Assembly (NCBI GenBank): GCA_903881085.1
Contig: CAIRSA010000059.1
Span: 1-34,636 of the forward strand
Length of the DNA: 34,636 bases
Source of the DNA: an uncultured Acidobacteriia bacterium
GTDB lineage: Bacteria > Acidobacteriota > Terriglobia > Bryobacterales > Bryobacteraceae
Direction of reading: 5' to 3'
Shown here piece after piece: positions 15,926 through 25,795 of the stretch. The notes beneath the pieces were generated by a model. The model had not been told where the DNA came from. It worked only from the letters and a program-made list of their open reading frames with translations, and ran no database searches. Each line of letters starts with the position of its first letter. The stretch's first letter is position 1. Made by a program: the position numbers and the translations under genes.

Positions 15926-16291
15926 CTACTGCGGAATGGGACGGCCCATCGACTTGTAGATCCCTTCGATGGTAGTGATATTATCCTGCGCCTTCTTGTT
16001 CGTCTTATCGTACTTCAACACCTCACGATAAGCCCGCAGCGCCCCAGTGTACTTGGCCCGCGGAGGCAGAGCCGGATCATTCATGAAGTTGTCAGCCTTG
16101 GCCATGTTCGCATCGGCCAACGCTTTCTTCAGTTCCACGCTAGGCTTCGCTTTATTCGCGGTTTCCAGCTGTGCAATCGCTTCGTCGTACTTCTTCTCAG
16201 CAACCTTCTTGCGTGCCTGTTCAACAACAGCATCGGCTCCAAACAGCGCGCACGAAAGTGCAATGATCAGTGAGGCTTTTTTCCAAGGCAT
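15926..16291 (-). CDS. Small exported TPR-like protein
   Basis: The protein is 121 residues long, with a signal peptide (KKASLIIALSCALFGADA) and then about two TPR-like helical hairpins (KKVAEKKYDEAIAQLETANK, and AKYTGALRAYREVLKYDKTN). It is probably a periplasmic interaction module. It is the last gene of a leftward run after the ceramidase-like and ThuA-like genes, 41 bases downstream of the latter, so it is likely co-transcribed. The ribosome binding site (GAAAGAA) is weak. Confidence 0.82.
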   Translation of the reverse strand: MPWKKASLIIALSCALFGADAVVEQARKKVAEKKYDEAIAQLETANKAKPSVELKKALADANMAKADNFMNDPALPPRAKYTGALRAYREVLKYDKTNKKAQDNITTIEGIYKSMGRPIPQ

Positions 16292-16332
16292 TTCTTTCAG
16301 CTTAACACTTGTGTGCAGAAAACCACACTCGG

Positions 16333-17310
16333 TTATTTGCCGTAGTCAGCGGGCTTCTTCCCCGCCACGAACTTCCCAAACCCAAAGTGCGACGGCGTGA
16401 ACTCACCCACAAGCGCCACATTGCTATTGGCCTTAATATTCTTCTCTATGCCCAAGGTCCAATAACATGCGTTCACCACCATCCGCCGGAACGCCTCGTT
16501 CGAAAAGTCCTCCGCCGCCCCCATCGTGGTCGTAAAGATCCGCGCCTTTTTCCCCGCAGCCCCGGTATAAGATTTTACCCACGCAACAGGCATCAGCGGG
16601 TTATTCTGCTCACCCTCAATCGGCGCATCGGCCTCTTTCATCCCCTGCAGCACCTGCCCCATCACCAGAGGCATGCTGTCGCCTGGCAGCGGCAGCTTCG
16701 TCCGGTACACATCCGTCGGCCCCCAGATCTGGCCCGACTTGATCCCGCGCAATATCGGATGCGACGCGGCCCCTTCGGCAAAAATCCCCCGCGTACTCTG
16801 CACACCGTGCTTGCCGTGATGCGTAATCCACGTCTCGCCCAGCACCTGCCGCCCAAAGCCGCCATCGAACTCTTTGTTGTTCGACGAGTATTTCCCATAG
16901 GTCTGGCTCTTCTTCATCAGGAATGCATGCGTTGCCGTGCGCAGCCCGATAATCGGCCGCCCCGACTCGATGTAGTCCACCAGATGCTTCATTTGCGCAT
17001 CCGGCAGATCCCGCCAGCGCAGCGCCACAATCAGCAGATCCGCCGAATCCACCGCTTCCAAACCCGGAATGTTGTCATTTTTGGCCGGGTCAATCAACCC
17101 AGTCTCCGGATTGATCGCAAACAGCACTGTGCACTTGAACCCATGCCGCTGCGATAAGATCTTCGCCAACTGCGGCATTGATTCCTCAGAGCGATACTCC
17201 TCATCCCCGCTCACCAGCACCACGTGCTTGCCCTTGCCCGGAAACACGATCTGCGCAGCCAAAATCCCAGCGCCAGCCAGCATCAAACCAACAACCCTCG
17301 ATAAGTGCAT
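16333..17310 (-). CDS. Exported ThuA-like domain protein
   Basis: A signal peptide (SRVVGLMLAGAGILAAQ) leads into a ThuA-like fold: HVVLVSGDEEYRSEESMPQL at the start, SADLLIVALRWRDLPDAQM, YIESGRPIIGLRTATHAF in the middle, and RIFTTTMGAAEDFSNEAFRR near the end. Members of this branch are often found with oxidoreductases and dehydrogenases of sugar metabolism, and the reaction is unknown. The ATG at 17310 has GGTGGAG seven bases upstream; a start four codons earlier is less likely. It sits between a ceramidase-like gene (41 bases upstream) and a small TPR-like gene. It is only distantly similar to the ThuA-like protein at 10147-11085, so I do not regard the two as a recent duplication. Confidence 0.9.
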   Translation of the reverse strand: MHLSRVVGLMLAGAGILAAQIVFPGKGKHVVLVSGDEEYRSEESMPQLAKILSQRHGFKCTVLFAINPETGLIDPAKNDNIPGLEAVDSADLLIVALRWRDLPDAQMKHLVDYIESGRPIIGLRTATHAFLMKKSQTYGKYSSNNKEFDGGFGRQVLGETWITHHGKHGVQSTRGIFAEGAASHPILRGIKSGQIWGPTDVYRTKLPLPGDSMPLVMGQVLQGMKEADAPIEGEQNNPLMPVAWVKSYTGAAGKKARIFTTTMGAAEDFSNEAFRRMVVNACYWTLGIEKNIKANSNVALVGEFTPSHFGFGKFVAGKKPADYGK

Positions 17311-17351
17311 AGTTAACTCCACCCAGCAATCACAATACCAACTTTACCGCC

Positions 17352-19331
17352 CTACCGCCCAAACACCGCCATCTCATCCAACCGCCCCTCCCAGGTCTCC
17401 GCCCGCTCCCCACAAGCCCCAAACTCCAGCCCCGGCCCACCTCCAGCCGCGCCATTTGCCGCTAACTCCTCGGTCCCATTCAGGAAAACGCGCACCTTCC
17501 CGCCCCCGCGCTCAAGCCGCACCTGATTCCACGTCCGCACCCCAACCACCGACTTGCCGATCGCATCCCCCACAAACAACCGCCCATCCGCCCTTAGCCC
17601 CAAACACTCCACCCCACGCCCAAACAGATACCCGCTCACTCCGCGCACCTCAGGAAGCAGGGCGTTATAAAACCACATCTCCACCGCATAATCCGTACCC
17701 AACCCGGCAACAGAGGCCTTCATCCGCCCACCTGCAAAATGCGGAGCCCGATTAATCGCCACCTCACCAGACGGGATCCCATCCAAATAGAAAGCCACCC
17801 CACCCTCATACCGCCCATGATTCCCATTCCCGCTCACATCCTCAGCCCGCAAACTGTCCACATCCTCTCCTCGCCAATACGCCAGCGGCTTCCGAGCCAG
17901 CACCGGCTTGGCAATCGCAGCCGCCGTTAGATCGCGCACCCGACGCGGCTTCCCCGACGCCTGCTCCAGAAGCGCCAGCACGCCCTCGGTAATCCGCGGC
18001 TCCGCGCCCACTTCCAACCCCGCCGTCCGCGCCGGCCAAGTAGTGTAACCACCCAGCCTGTGTTGATCGGGAGGCGGAATATAACCCTCTGCCCCATTCG
18101 CCAACTCAATGTTGAACGTGTGCGCAAAAGGACTCTGCGCCTTAATCTTCAACCCAGTCAGCGCGAACACCTCATCCGGAATCGCCGCAATCCCCAAATC
18201 TCCAATCCGCATCGCCTGCAGCACCAACTCACGCTTCGGAGCCGCAGCAATGTACATCTGCTCCCGCGCGTAAACCTCCGCCTGCGTCGCCGGCGCCTTG
18301 CTGCCCATCTTCGCCATCAACGCCGCCGCCCACTCCAGCTTCTTCTGCGAAGGCAGCCTCCGCTCAAAGGTCATCATCGTCTGCCGGAAATCCAGCGGCA
18401 CATTTTCCGAATACTTCACCGCGCCAATCAGCCGCGCAGCCTGCTCGGCTAGCTCCTCCGCATACTTTTCGGTCAGCACCGTCTTCGCCGGCTGGCTGTA
18501 ATCCATGTAATGCAGATCGCCGCTTGTCCCTTGCGAAATCATGGGGACAAACGCCTCGCCCCCGCCGCGCGGAAACAGCATCCCGCGCAACTTATCGCAG
18601 AAGTATCCGAAGTAATCCGCACTTACTCCCTTAATCTGCCCACCAACATAATGCATCGAGTAATTCGCTAGCACCGCCAGCGGAGTCCCGTCCAACCGCT
18701 TCACGGACATCACTGAAAAGTCCGGATCCACCGGCCCCGCAGGCCCCACAAAATCCGGATTCTGATACCCAGGATGCATATGCGCCCTTACCGTCAAATC
18801 CCCAAACGGATCCACCCGCATCTTATCCGGCCGCAGAATCCACCGCCGGTTATGCGTATGCTCCCAGTCCTTCACAACATTCCAACCCACACGCGCCGGC
18901 GTCATCCGCCCCGCCGCCCCCACAATGGCCTCGACCAATCGCCCCTCGAAAAACACGCTGTACGCCTGATCCTCATCGGTCCCCAGCGCGCCCATCACCG
19001 GCGGCGCCGAATGCGAATGCGTGGCCGACACCATCATGCGTTCCACGGGAATCCCCGTCGCCGCCGACGCCCTCGCCTTCACCCGGTCGCAAAGCTCGCG
19101 CGGAATCATCAACGAGTCCGCCACCGCAATCACAATCCGCTGCGCCCCGTCGTCCAGCACAATCGCCCGCGCATGCAGCCGCCCATCGGCCAAGGTCATC
19201 TGCTTGGCCAGAAACCCGCCGCTCACCATAATCGGCAGCGTCTGCGGCGTAACATCCACCTCAAACGCCCCAGCGCGAATCCCCGCTCCGGCAATCCCCG
19301 CCGCCGCCAGCCACAATGCAAGAATCTTCAT
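17352..19331 (-). CDS. Neutral ceramidase-like hydrolase fused to LamG domain
   Basis: After a signal peptide the N-terminal 430 or so residues match the neutral/alkaline non-lysosomal ceramidase family. In that family a zinc-dependent amidase cleaves ceramide to sphingosine and fatty acid. The metal-site motif THSHSAP (residues 104-110) is clear, as are YSMHYVGGQIKGVSADYFGY and QGTSGDLHYMDY, which align with the region of the second His and the active-site Ser. The last 170 residues form a LamG/concanavalin-like module (LAYWRGEDVDSL, YAVEMWFYNALL, RLDEMAVFGR), probably for carbohydrate binding. Bacterial members of this type may well act on other substrates. The start is an ATG without a strong ribosome binding site. 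It is the first gene of the leftward unit with the ThuA-like and TPR-like genes. Confidence 0.88.
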   Translation of the reverse strand: MKILALWLAAAGIAGAGIRAGAFEVDVTPQTLPIMVSGGFLAKQMTLADGRLHARAIVLDDGAQRIVIAVADSLMIPRELCDRVKARASAATGIPVERMMVSATHSHSAPPVMGALGTDEDQAYSVFFEGRLVEAIVGAAGRMTPARVGWNVVKDWEHTHNRRWILRPDKMRVDPFGDLTVRAHMHPGYQNPDFVGPAGPVDPDFSVMSVKRLDGTPLAVLANYSMHYVGGQIKGVSADYFGYFCDKLRGMLFPRGGGEAFVPMISQGTSGDLHYMDYSQPAKTVLTEKYAEELAEQAARLIGAVKYSENVPLDFRQTMMTFERRLPSQKKLEWAAALMAKMGSKAPATQAEVYAREQMYIAAAPKRELVLQAMRIGDLGIAAIPDEVFALTGLKIKAQSPFAHTFNIELANGAEGYIPPPDQHRLGGYTTWPARTAGLEVGAEPRITEGVLALLEQASGKPRRVRDLTAAAIAKPVLARKPLAYWRGEDVDSLRAEDVSGNGNHGRYEGGVAFYLDGIPSGEVAINRAPHFAGGRMKASVAGLGTDYAVEMWFYNALLPEVRGVSGYLFGRGVECLGLRADGRLFVGDAIGKSVVGVRTWNQVRLERGGGKVRVFLNGTEELAANGAAGGGPGLEFGACGERAETWEGRLDEMAVFGR

Positions 19332-19392
19332 CCCAGTAATCTTATAGCGCCAGAGGCTTGACCGCCACCCACCTCACGGTGAATGATATCTT

Positions 19393-19950
19393 TTGGCCCC
19401 AATACTCTTAGCACTGCTCCTCGCCCAACAACCGCCGCCGCCCGACGACGACGCCAACCGCCCCGTCTTCGGCGTCACCGTTGTTGACGCCCAGGGCTTC
19501 CAGGGCAAAATCTACAAACTCAAACCCGGCACCCGCGAACTCCCTAACCTCAGCCGCATGAAACCCATCGGCACCATCTACACACGCCAGCTCGACATCG
19601 CCCCGCGCAACTTCACCGCCGGCTTCCCCGGTGTCACTGATCTCAACGAATGGTTCGCCCTCGACTACACGGGCAAGTTCTATATCGAAACCCCGGGCAA
19701 ATACAAGTTCTCGCTCCTCTCCGACGACGGTTCGAAACTCTACATCGATAAGAAACTGGTCATCGACAACGACGGCACCCACGCCGCCCTCACCATTTAT
19801 GGAGCAGCCCAACTAAAAACCGGCCACCACACGATCCGCGTCTCCTACTTCCAGGGCCCCCGCACCGCCCTCGCCTTGGTCCTACGGGTAGCCTTCGACG
19901 AAAGCCACGAATTCAAGATTTTCAACATGCGCGACTTCTACAAAAATTAA
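19393..19950 (+). CDS. PA14-domain protein
   Basis: A short hydrophobic N-terminus ([13 protein letters not shown]) serves as signal peptide. The rest is a PA14-like beta-barrel domain: [51 protein letters not shown]14 domains bind carbohydrates and commonly occur attached to glycosidases; a free-standing one may be a sugar-binding surface protein. The only start in frame after a stop at 19384 is the TTG at 19393, so the start codon is unusual but forced. The gene is divergent from the ceramidase-like gene, with 61 bases between, and precedes the S9 peptidase. Confidence 0.85.
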   Translation: MAPILLALLLAQQPPPPDDDANRPVFGVTVVDAQGFQGKIYKLKPGTRELPNLSRMKPIGTIYTRQLDIAPRNFTAGFPGVTDLNEWFALDYTGKFYIETPGKYKFSLLSDDGSKLYIDKKLVIDNDGTHAALTIYGAAQLKTGHHTIRVSYFQGPRTALALVLRVAFDESHEFKIFNMRDFYKN

Positions 19951-19975
19951 TTGGGGTCAGAGACCACTGACACCT
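19951..19975. repeat. Short palindrome ggggtcag...ctgacacc
   Basis: GGGGTCAG and CTGACACC form an 8-bp stem with one mismatch around a loop of six bases, in the 40 bases between the PA14 and S9 peptidase genes. The ggggtcagagacc string resembles REP-type elements and may belong with the ggggac family. Confidence 0.6.
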
Positions 19976-19990
19976 CTGCCACCGATTAAA

Positions 19991-22204
19991 ATGATCCTAA
20001 TGCCACACCTGCTGCTGCTCCTCACCCTGGCCCTGCACGCCCAACCCACCCGCGAAGGCTACGCCCGCGCCGCCAACCTCAGCACCACCACCGCCAACCT
20101 CGATATCTCTATCCCCGGCCCAGCCACCTGGATCAACGCCACCGATACCTTCTGGTACCGCCGCACCATCAAAGGCGGCCACGAATTCGTCATCGCCAAC
20201 GGCGCCACCAAACGCCCCGCCTTCGACCACGCCCGCCTCGCCGCCGCGCTCTCCAAAGCTATAGGCGAAACCTATCAATCCCACTCACTCCCCTTCCAAA
20301 CCCTAACCTTCCCCAGCCCCAACTCCTTCGAATTCACCGTCAACCAAACCCGTTGGCGCGTCAACACCCAAACCTATCAGCCCGAAAACCTCGGCCCCGA
20401 TAACAGCTTCCCCCGCAAAGCCGCCCCACCTCGCGAACGCCGCGTCGAAGAAGCCCCCGTCCCCTCGCCCGACGGTACCCAAGAAGCCTTGATCCAAAAC
20501 CACAACATCTACCTCCGCCAGAAATCGGCAAAGACCGCCAAGCCCCTCACCTACGATGGCTCCGAGTCCAACGCCTACGCCCGCGCCTCCATCGTCTGGT
20601 CCCCCGACTCCCGCAACCTGGCCGCCTACCGCATCCGCACCGGCCTGCACCGCAAGATCCAATACATTGAGTCCTCGCCCCTCGACCGGCTCCAGCCCAA
20701 AACTTTCCATATCGAATACGAAAAACCCGGCGACCAGCTCGACCTCCAACAGCCCGTCCTCATCAACCTCGCCAATGCCAGCGTCACGCCTATCGACGAT
20801 GCCCTCTTCCCCAACCCCTACCGCCTCTCAAACATCGAATGGCGCAAAGACAGCCGCGCCTTCACCTTCGAATACAACCAGCGCAGCCATCAGGTCTACC
20901 GCGTCATCGAAGTCAACGCCAAGACCGCCCAGCCCCGCGCCATCGTCACCGAAGCCCCCCAGACCTTCTTCTGCTATTCGTCAAAGAAATTCCGCCACGA
21001 CCTCAACGACGGCCGCGAGCTTATCTGGATGTCCGAACGCGACGACTGGAACCATCTCTACCTGATCGATGCCGCCACCGGCCAGCCCAAATCCCAAATC
21101 ACCCGCGGCCCCTGGGTTGTCCGCGGCGTCGACAAAGTAGACGAATCCACCCGCACCATCTACTTCCACGCCAGCGGCATGTACGCAAGCAAAGACCCCT
21201 ACTTCGTCCACTATTACCGCATCAACTTCGACGGCACCGCGCTTATCCCGCTCACCACCGCCGACGCCAACCACACCGTCGCGTTCTCCAAGGACATGTC
21301 CCAATACGTTGACCACTACTCACGTATCGACCTGCCCCCCGTGAGCGAACTCCACCGCACCGCCGATCAATCCCTCGTCGCGATGATTGAAACCAGCCGC
21401 AGTGAAGCCCTCAAAGCCGCCAACTTCCATGCTCCCGAACCCTTCATCGCCAAAGCCCGCGACGGTCAGACCGATATCTACGGCATCCTCCACCGCCCGT
21501 CCCACTTCGACCCTGCCAAGCGCTACCCCGTCGTCGAGTACATCTACGCCGGCCCGCATGACTCCTTCGTGCCCAAATCCTTCGCCCCCTACTCCGCCCT
21601 TCAATCCCTCGCCGAACTGGGTTTCATCGTCGTCCAGATCGATGGCATGGGCACATCCAACCGCTCCAAAGCCTTCCACGACGTTGCCTGGCGCAACCTC
21701 GCCGACGCAGGCTTCCCGGACCGCATCCTCTGGCACAAAGCCCTCGCCGCAAAATACCCCTGGTACGACATTTCGAAGGTCGGAATCTATGGACACTCCG
21801 CCGGTGGACAGAACGCCCTCGGCGCTCTGCTCTTCCACCCTGAGTTCTACAAGGTGGCCGTCTCGTCCTGTGGCTGTCATGACAACCGCATGGACAAAAT
21901 CTGGTGGAACGAACAATGGATGGGCTGGCCCCTCGGCCCCGAATATATAGCCTGCTCCAACGCCGAAAACGCCGGCAAACTCAAAGGCAAGCTCCTGCTC
22001 TCCGTTGGCGAGTTGGACAACAACGTAGACCCCGCCTCCACCATGCAAGTCGTCAACGCCCTCATCAAAGCGAAAAAGACCTTCGACTTCATCATGCTCC
22101 CCGGCGAAGGCCACAGCTGGGGCGGCGTCTACGGCGAGCGCAAGCGGTGGGACTTCTTCGTCCACAACCTACTAAACACCGAACCCCCAGACTGGAACCA
22201 ATAA
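19991..22204 (+). CDS. Dipeptidyl peptidase IV-like S9 peptidase
   Basis: The protein is exported ([12 protein letters not shown] leader). It has an N-terminal beta-propeller of the DPPIV_N type (about residues 90-460) and a C-terminal alpha/beta-hydrolase domain of peptidase family S9. The propeller segments include [36 protein letters not shown] and [17 protein letters not shown]. The active-site Ser is S603 in [12 protein letters not shown], the acidic residue probably D676 in GELDNNVDP, and the His H708 in GEGHSWGG. The family removes dipeptides from peptide N-termini in the periplasm. Two nearby starts are possible (19991 and 20000). The length of 737 residues is typical. It follows the PA14 gene by 40 bases and precedes the SBBP gene by 66. 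Confidence 0.93.
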   Translation: MILMPHLLLLLTLALHAQPTREGYARAANLSTTTANLDISIPGPATWINATDTFWYRRTIKGGHEFVIANGATKRPAFDHARLAAALSKAIGETYQSHSLPFQTLTFPSPNSFEFTVNQTRWRVNTQTYQPENLGPDNSFPRKAAPPRERRVEEAPVPSPDGTQEALIQNHNIYLRQKSAKTAKPLTYDGSESNAYARASIVWSPDSRNLAAYRIRTGLHRKIQYIESSPLDRLQPKTFHIEYEKPGDQLDLQQPVLINLANASVTPIDDALFPNPYRLSNIEWRKDSRAFTFEYNQRSHQVYRVIEVNAKTAQPRAIVTEAPQTFFCYSSKKFRHDLNDGRELIWMSERDDWNHLYLIDAATGQPKSQITRGPWVVRGVDKVDESTRTIYFHASGMYASKDPYFVHYYRINFDGTALIPLTTADANHTVAFSKDMSQYVDHYSRIDLPPVSELHRTADQSLVAMIETSRSEALKAANFHAPEPFIAKARDGQTDIYGILHRPSHFDPAKRYPVVEYIYAGPHDSFVPKSFAPYSALQSLAELGFIVVQIDGMGTSNRSKAFHDVAWRNLADAGFPDRILWHKALAAKYPWYDISKVGIYGHSAGGQNALGALLFHPEFYKVAVSSCGCHDNRMDKIWWNEQWMGWPLGPEYIACSNAENAGKLKGKLLLSVGELDNNVDPASTMQVVNALIKAKKTFDFIMLPGEGHSWGGVYGERKRWDFFVHNLLNTEPPDWNQ

Positions 22205-22207
22205 ACC

Positions 22208-22234
22208 GGGGACGGAGGGGACGGAGGGGACGGA
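22208..22234 (+). repeat. Three 9-bp tandem units ggggacgga
   Basis: Perfect triple repeat immediately after the S9 peptidase stop codon, carrying the same ggggacgg core as the hairpin at 3386-3460. This looks like a tandem expansion of a repeat fragment. Confidence 0.8.
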
Positions 22235-22270
22235 CCGCATTGTCCCTCGCATAAAGATACACTAAGTACC

Positions 22271-24382
22271 ATGCTTTCGCGCATAACCATTCTGTCCATA
22301 CTTACTCTCCAGCCCGCATTAACTGCCCCACCGCGCATCTCCTACGCCACTTATCTCGGAGGCACAGGCGGAGAAATCGCTAACGCCATTGCAACAGACA
22401 GCGACGGCAATTACTATGTCGCCGTGCAGACAGACTCCCCCAACTACCGTCTGCTCCCCGCAGGTCAGTCGCTCTCGGGCGGCTCGGACATAGTCGTGTC
22501 AAAGTTCAGCCCGACCAACACCCTCATCTATGCCACGGCAATCGGCGGCTCAGGAACTGACATCCCACTAAAAGCCGTTGTGGACACCGATGGCAGCCTC
22601 TTCGTATCCTTCTCAACCACCTCAACCAACTTCCCCAGGCCCACCGGCAGCACAGTCGGCGGAGGCACCGCCGGCGCAGGCGTCCTCAAGCTGAACCCCG
22701 CCGGAACCCTCGCCGCAGTTGCTCTTCTTTCGGCACCACAAGCCGCCTCAGCCTTTGGCCTCACCCTGGATTCCAACCGTAACGTCTGGATCACCGGCCA
22801 GACCCCCGGCTTTACAGGACAAGCCGGCGCGCTGCAATCCACCGCCGCCGGCGGCACTGACGTCTTTGTCGCCAGGCTCAATAACACCCTCACCCAGCTC
22901 AACTATTTCACTTACATCGGCGGCCCTTCTGACGATGCCGGCTACATGATCGCAGTCGACCCGTCTGGCAATGTCTACGTGGCAGGAGTCAGTGGCTCCA
23001 CAGCTTTCCCCACCGGCGCCAGTAAGCCGTTCCCAGCCGCTGGCATGTTCGTGCTGAAGCTTGACCCCGTCGCCAACAGAATCCTCTTCGCCACCTATCT
23101 TGGCTCCGGCGTAATCCACGACCTCATCCTCGACGGCGCCGACCTATGGACCTGCGGCACCTACACTGGAACAGGGCTAGCCTCAACCCCCGATGCACTC
23201 CAAACCAAATATGGCGGAGTAGCCGACGGCATGCTCGTTCGCCTCAATGCAACTGACGGCCTAATCAGCTACTCCACCTTCCTCGGTGGCTCCAACGGCG
23301 ATTTCGCCAACGCCATTGCCCGCGATCCCTCTGGCAACATCGTCGTTTACGGTAACACAACTTCCGTCGATTTCCCCATCACCTCCGACGCGCTGCGCCG
23401 CTCTCTTGGCCCAGGCATCACCCCCTTTATCGCCGTCGTCGATGCGGGTGGCCGCCTGCTTTACGCCAGTTACACCAGCGGCTCCGGCACCTTCGAACCA
23501 GGGATTGCCCTCGCCCTCGATCCGCGCGGCAATGCCATCGCCGTTGGACCGACTAACGGGACCACTTTCCCAACCACACCAGGCTCCTTCCAACCCGCCT
23601 CGGGCGGTGGACAGGACGCTTATCTCATCCGCATCGAACTAGTTTCACCCTCCGACCCGGACCTCAGCCGGGCCGCCATACAAAACGCGGCCAGCTTCCG
23701 CGGCGGTGCCGTCGCACCAGGAGAAGTGATCACAATCTACCCCGCCAACGCAGGCCCCGCAGCACTGGTTACAGCCGCGCTAACACCCGACCGGAAGATC
23801 AGCACCCAGATCGGCGCCACGCGTGTGCTGTTTGATGAAGTCCCCGCGCCCATGGTCTATACCATTGCCGGGCAAATGAGTCTGGTGGTGCCTTACGCCG
23901 TCCAGGGCAAGCAATTCACTCGCGTCGCAGTCGAATACAACGGAGTCAAATCCCGCCCAATGGCGATACCTGTCGTCCCCATTGCCCCCGGCGTGTTCAC
24001 TGTCGCCTCCGGCACCGCCCAAGCCGCCGCGCTCAATCAGGATGGCTCAGTCAACTCCGCTCAACTCCCTGCCGCGCGCGGTTCAGTCGTGGTATTTTTC
24101 CTGACTGGAGAGGGACAAACAGCCCCTGCAGGCGTCGATGGCAGGCTCAACGAATTCGCCCGCCTGGAGGACTTCCCCCAGCCAATACAAGCCCCCAAAG
24201 TTACCATCGGCGGTCAACCCGCAACCGTGCTGTTCGGCGCGGGCGCCCCGAATTTCTTAGCCGGCTTGATGCAATTCAACGTAACGATCCCCGAAGGCAT
24301 TACCCCAGGTTCGGCCGTCCCGGTTCAGGTCTCCTTCGGCAACATTACAACCCAACCCGGAGTGACGATCGCGGTTCGCTAG
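22271..24382 (+). CDS. SBBP beta-propeller protein with TIGR03437 C-terminus
   Basis: A signal peptide precedes repeated SBBP/beta-propeller motifs (about residues 20-460): YATYLGGTGGEIANAIATDS, YFTYIGGPSDDAGYMIAVD, SYSTFLGGSNGDFANAIARD and similar, each a blade. The C-terminal 230 residues match the Solibacter uncharacterised domain TIGR03437. It starts near AAIQNAASFRGGAVAPGEVI and ends with strands such as MQFNVTIPEG and the closing TIAVR. The domain is confined mainly to Solibacter-like bacteria and often caps exported proteins. The function is unknown; an extracellular binding protein is the likeliest role. The gene follows the S9 peptidase by 66 bases and precedes an ankyrin gene by 13 bases. 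Confidence 0.92.
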   Translation: MLSRITILSILTLQPALTAPPRISYATYLGGTGGEIANAIATDSDGNYYVAVQTDSPNYRLLPAGQSLSGGSDIVVSKFSPTNTLIYATAIGGSGTDIPLKAVVDTDGSLFVSFSTTSTNFPRPTGSTVGGGTAGAGVLKLNPAGTLAAVALLSAPQAASAFGLTLDSNRNVWITGQTPGFTGQAGALQSTAAGGTDVFVARLNNTLTQLNYFTYIGGPSDDAGYMIAVDPSGNVYVAGVSGSTAFPTGASKPFPAAGMFVLKLDPVANRILFATYLGSGVIHDLILDGADLWTCGTYTGTGLASTPDALQTKYGGVADGMLVRLNATDGLISYSTFLGGSNGDFANAIARDPSGNIVVYGNTTSVDFPITSDALRRSLGPGITPFIAVVDAGGRLLYASYTSGSGTFEPGIALALDPRGNAIAVGPTNGTTFPTTPGSFQPASGGGQDAYLIRIELVSPSDPDLSRAAIQNAASFRGGAVAPGEVITIYPANAGPAALVTAALTPDRKISTQIGATRVLFDEVPAPMVYTIAGQMSLVVPYAVQGKQFTRVAVEYNGVKSRPMAIPVVPIAPGVFTVASGTAQAAALNQDGSVNSAQLPAARGSVVVFFLTGEGQTAPAGVDGRLNEFARLEDFPQPIQAPKVTIGGQPATVLFGAGAPNFLAGLMQFNVTIPEGITPGSAVPVQVSFGNITTQPGVTIAVR

Positions 24383-24395
24383 AAAGGATTCAGCT

Positions 24396-25577
24396 ATGAA
24401 GATAGAAGCCTGGCGAGCCTTGGTCTATGGCGAAGGCTACCGCGCCCCAAAGCCCGAAGCCGCGCAAAGGGCACTGGATGAAAATCCGCAATTCGCCATC
24501 GACGATCCCCACGCCGCAGGCATCTACTCCGATCAACCGCCCAGCAGTGGCATGTCCCCACTCGCCGCCGTTACCCACTCCGCACTCAGTCGCGTCCGCC
24601 CCGCCCAGTTCGCCGAATGCGCCCGCAAACACATCGCCGCTGGCGCAGACCTGAACGCGGACAAGGCTCTCTACGGTGCCGCGGGCAAGAACCACCAGCC
24701 CGAAATCACCAGCCTGCTGCTCGCCGCCGGAGCCGACCCCAACGACGACGACTCCGTCTACCACGCCACCGAATCCCGCGACCTCACCTGCCTCAAACTC
24801 CTGCTCGCCGCAGGAGCCCGCGCCAAAGGCACCAACGCGCTGAACCACTCGCTCGATTACGACGACCTGGCCTGCACCCAACTCTTGCTGGACGCCGGCG
24901 CAGATCCCAATGAGGGAGCGCCGGCCCTTTTCTGGGCCATCCGCCGCCGGCGCTCGCTCGCCCATGCCGAAGCCCTGCTGAAGGCCGGCGCCAATCCGCA
25001 GGCCGCAATCCACGGCGTGACTATGTATCGCGCCGCGCGACTGTTCGGCCTCACTGAAATCGCTGCCCGCCTGCAAATGCTCACCGCAGAAGAGCCGAAT
25101 CCATCCGACGCCTTCGCCGCCGCCTGTGCCTGCGCCGATCGCGACGAAGCCTCCCGACTGCTCGCAGATAATCCGAAGACGTTGGCCGAAATGCCACCCA
25201 TGATGTTGCGCCTGCTGCCCGATTCCGTCGAGGCAGGCAACGTCGCCGGAGCAAAGCTCATGGTGGATCTTGGCTGGCCCGTAGACGCAAAAGGCGGCGA
25301 CTGGCAAGCCACTGCCCTCAATCTCGCCATCTTCCGCGGAGACCCGGAGCTGACCGGCTTCCTCCTCCGCCATGGGGCTAACTGGCAGGAGCGCCACGGC
25401 TACAACGACACCGCCGTCGGCACCCTCAGCTTCGCCTCCATGGAATCACCCGTAGCCAACGGCGACTGGCTCGCCTGCGCCAAAGCAATGATAGAAGAAG
25501 GCTCGATGCCGCCTCCATCGCTGGAAGATTACAGCTTCTCCCGCGAAATCGAGCAGTATTTCGAAACGCTTTCTTAA
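24396..25577 (+). CDS. Ankyrin-repeat protein
   Basis: The protein has no signal peptide and is probably cytosolic. Ankyrin repeats are recognisable in the middle and C-terminal parts: ITSLLLAAGADPNDD, LKLLLAAGARAKG, TQLLLDAGADPNEG, AEALLKAGANPQAA, and later GAKLMVDLGWPVDAKGGDW with LTGFLLRHGANWQER. The N-terminal 80 residues are less regular. Ankyrin proteins bind other proteins; the partner is not known. The ATG lies 13 bases after the SBBP gene stop and is preceded by GAAAGGA, so it is probably co-transcribed although the products act in different compartments. Confidence 0.9.
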   Translation: MKIEAWRALVYGEGYRAPKPEAAQRALDENPQFAIDDPHAAGIYSDQPPSSGMSPLAAVTHSALSRVRPAQFAECARKHIAAGADLNADKALYGAAGKNHQPEITSLLLAAGADPNDDDSVYHATESRDLTCLKLLLAAGARAKGTNALNHSLDYDDLACTQLLLDAGADPNEGAPALFWAIRRRRSLAHAEALLKAGANPQAAIHGVTMYRAARLFGLTEIAARLQMLTAEEPNPSDAFAAACACADRDEASRLLADNPKTLAEMPPMMLRLLPDSVEAGNVAGAKLMVDLGWPVDAKGGDWQATALNLAIFRGDPELTGFLLRHGANWQERHGYNDTAVGTLSFASMESPVANGDWLACAKAMIEEGSMPPPSLEDYSFSREIEQYFETLS

Positions 25578-25581
25578 TAAC

Positions 25582-25614
25582 AAACCTGGGGACAGCCCGC
25601 GTGTTTCCAGGTTT
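25582..25614. repeat. Hairpin repeat, ggggacagcccgcg type
   Basis: AAACCTGG (25582-25589) and CCAGGTTT (25607-25614) are perfect complements around ggacagcccgcgtgttt. The ggggacagcccgcg string recurs at about 25796-25810. It starts five bases after the ankyrin stop codon, so it could also help end transcription, although no T-tract follows. Confidence 0.7.
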
Positions 25615-25732
25615 CCTGACACGGCTTCGGCCATCGCCGCCGCATCTTATGATCAGTTACGGCCGGATTTCTCGCACTTGTTATTGAGGGCAGACACGGC
25701 CAGAGCCCACTTAGCGAAAGGAGACACACAAC

Positions 25733-25792
25733 ATGAAAGTACGAACCAACCTCAAATCCGGCGACGACTGGGAAGCCCGCAGCCGCCGCTAA
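25733..25792 (+). CDS. Candidate 19-residue peptide
   Basis: An ATG preceded by AAAGGAG nine bases upstream opens a 19-codon ORF encoding MKVRTNLKSGDDWEARSRR. The ribosome binding site is better than that of many full-length genes in the window. The MKVRTN start resembles small basic peptides that I associate with Acidobacteria and Cyanobacteria (leader-type peptides beginning MK(V/I)RTNVKAG), but that is memory, not a search. The ORF ends within a few bases of a ggggacagcccgcg repeat, so it may be a gene shortened by repeat insertion or a genuine mini-peptide. No modifying enzyme gene lies nearby. Confidence 0.35.
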   Translation: MKVRTNLKSGDDWEARSRR

Positions 25793-25795
25793 AAC

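Noticed and set aside
10147..17310. Recent duplication of the two ThuA-like genes
   Set aside because: The two proteins share the fold but little sequence, differ in linker and neighbours, and lie on opposite strands.
20556..21065. Long plus-strand open frames in other phases inside the S9 peptidase gene
   Set aside because: They are Pro/Ser/Thr-rich low-complexity translations typical of shifted frames in GC-rich DNA.
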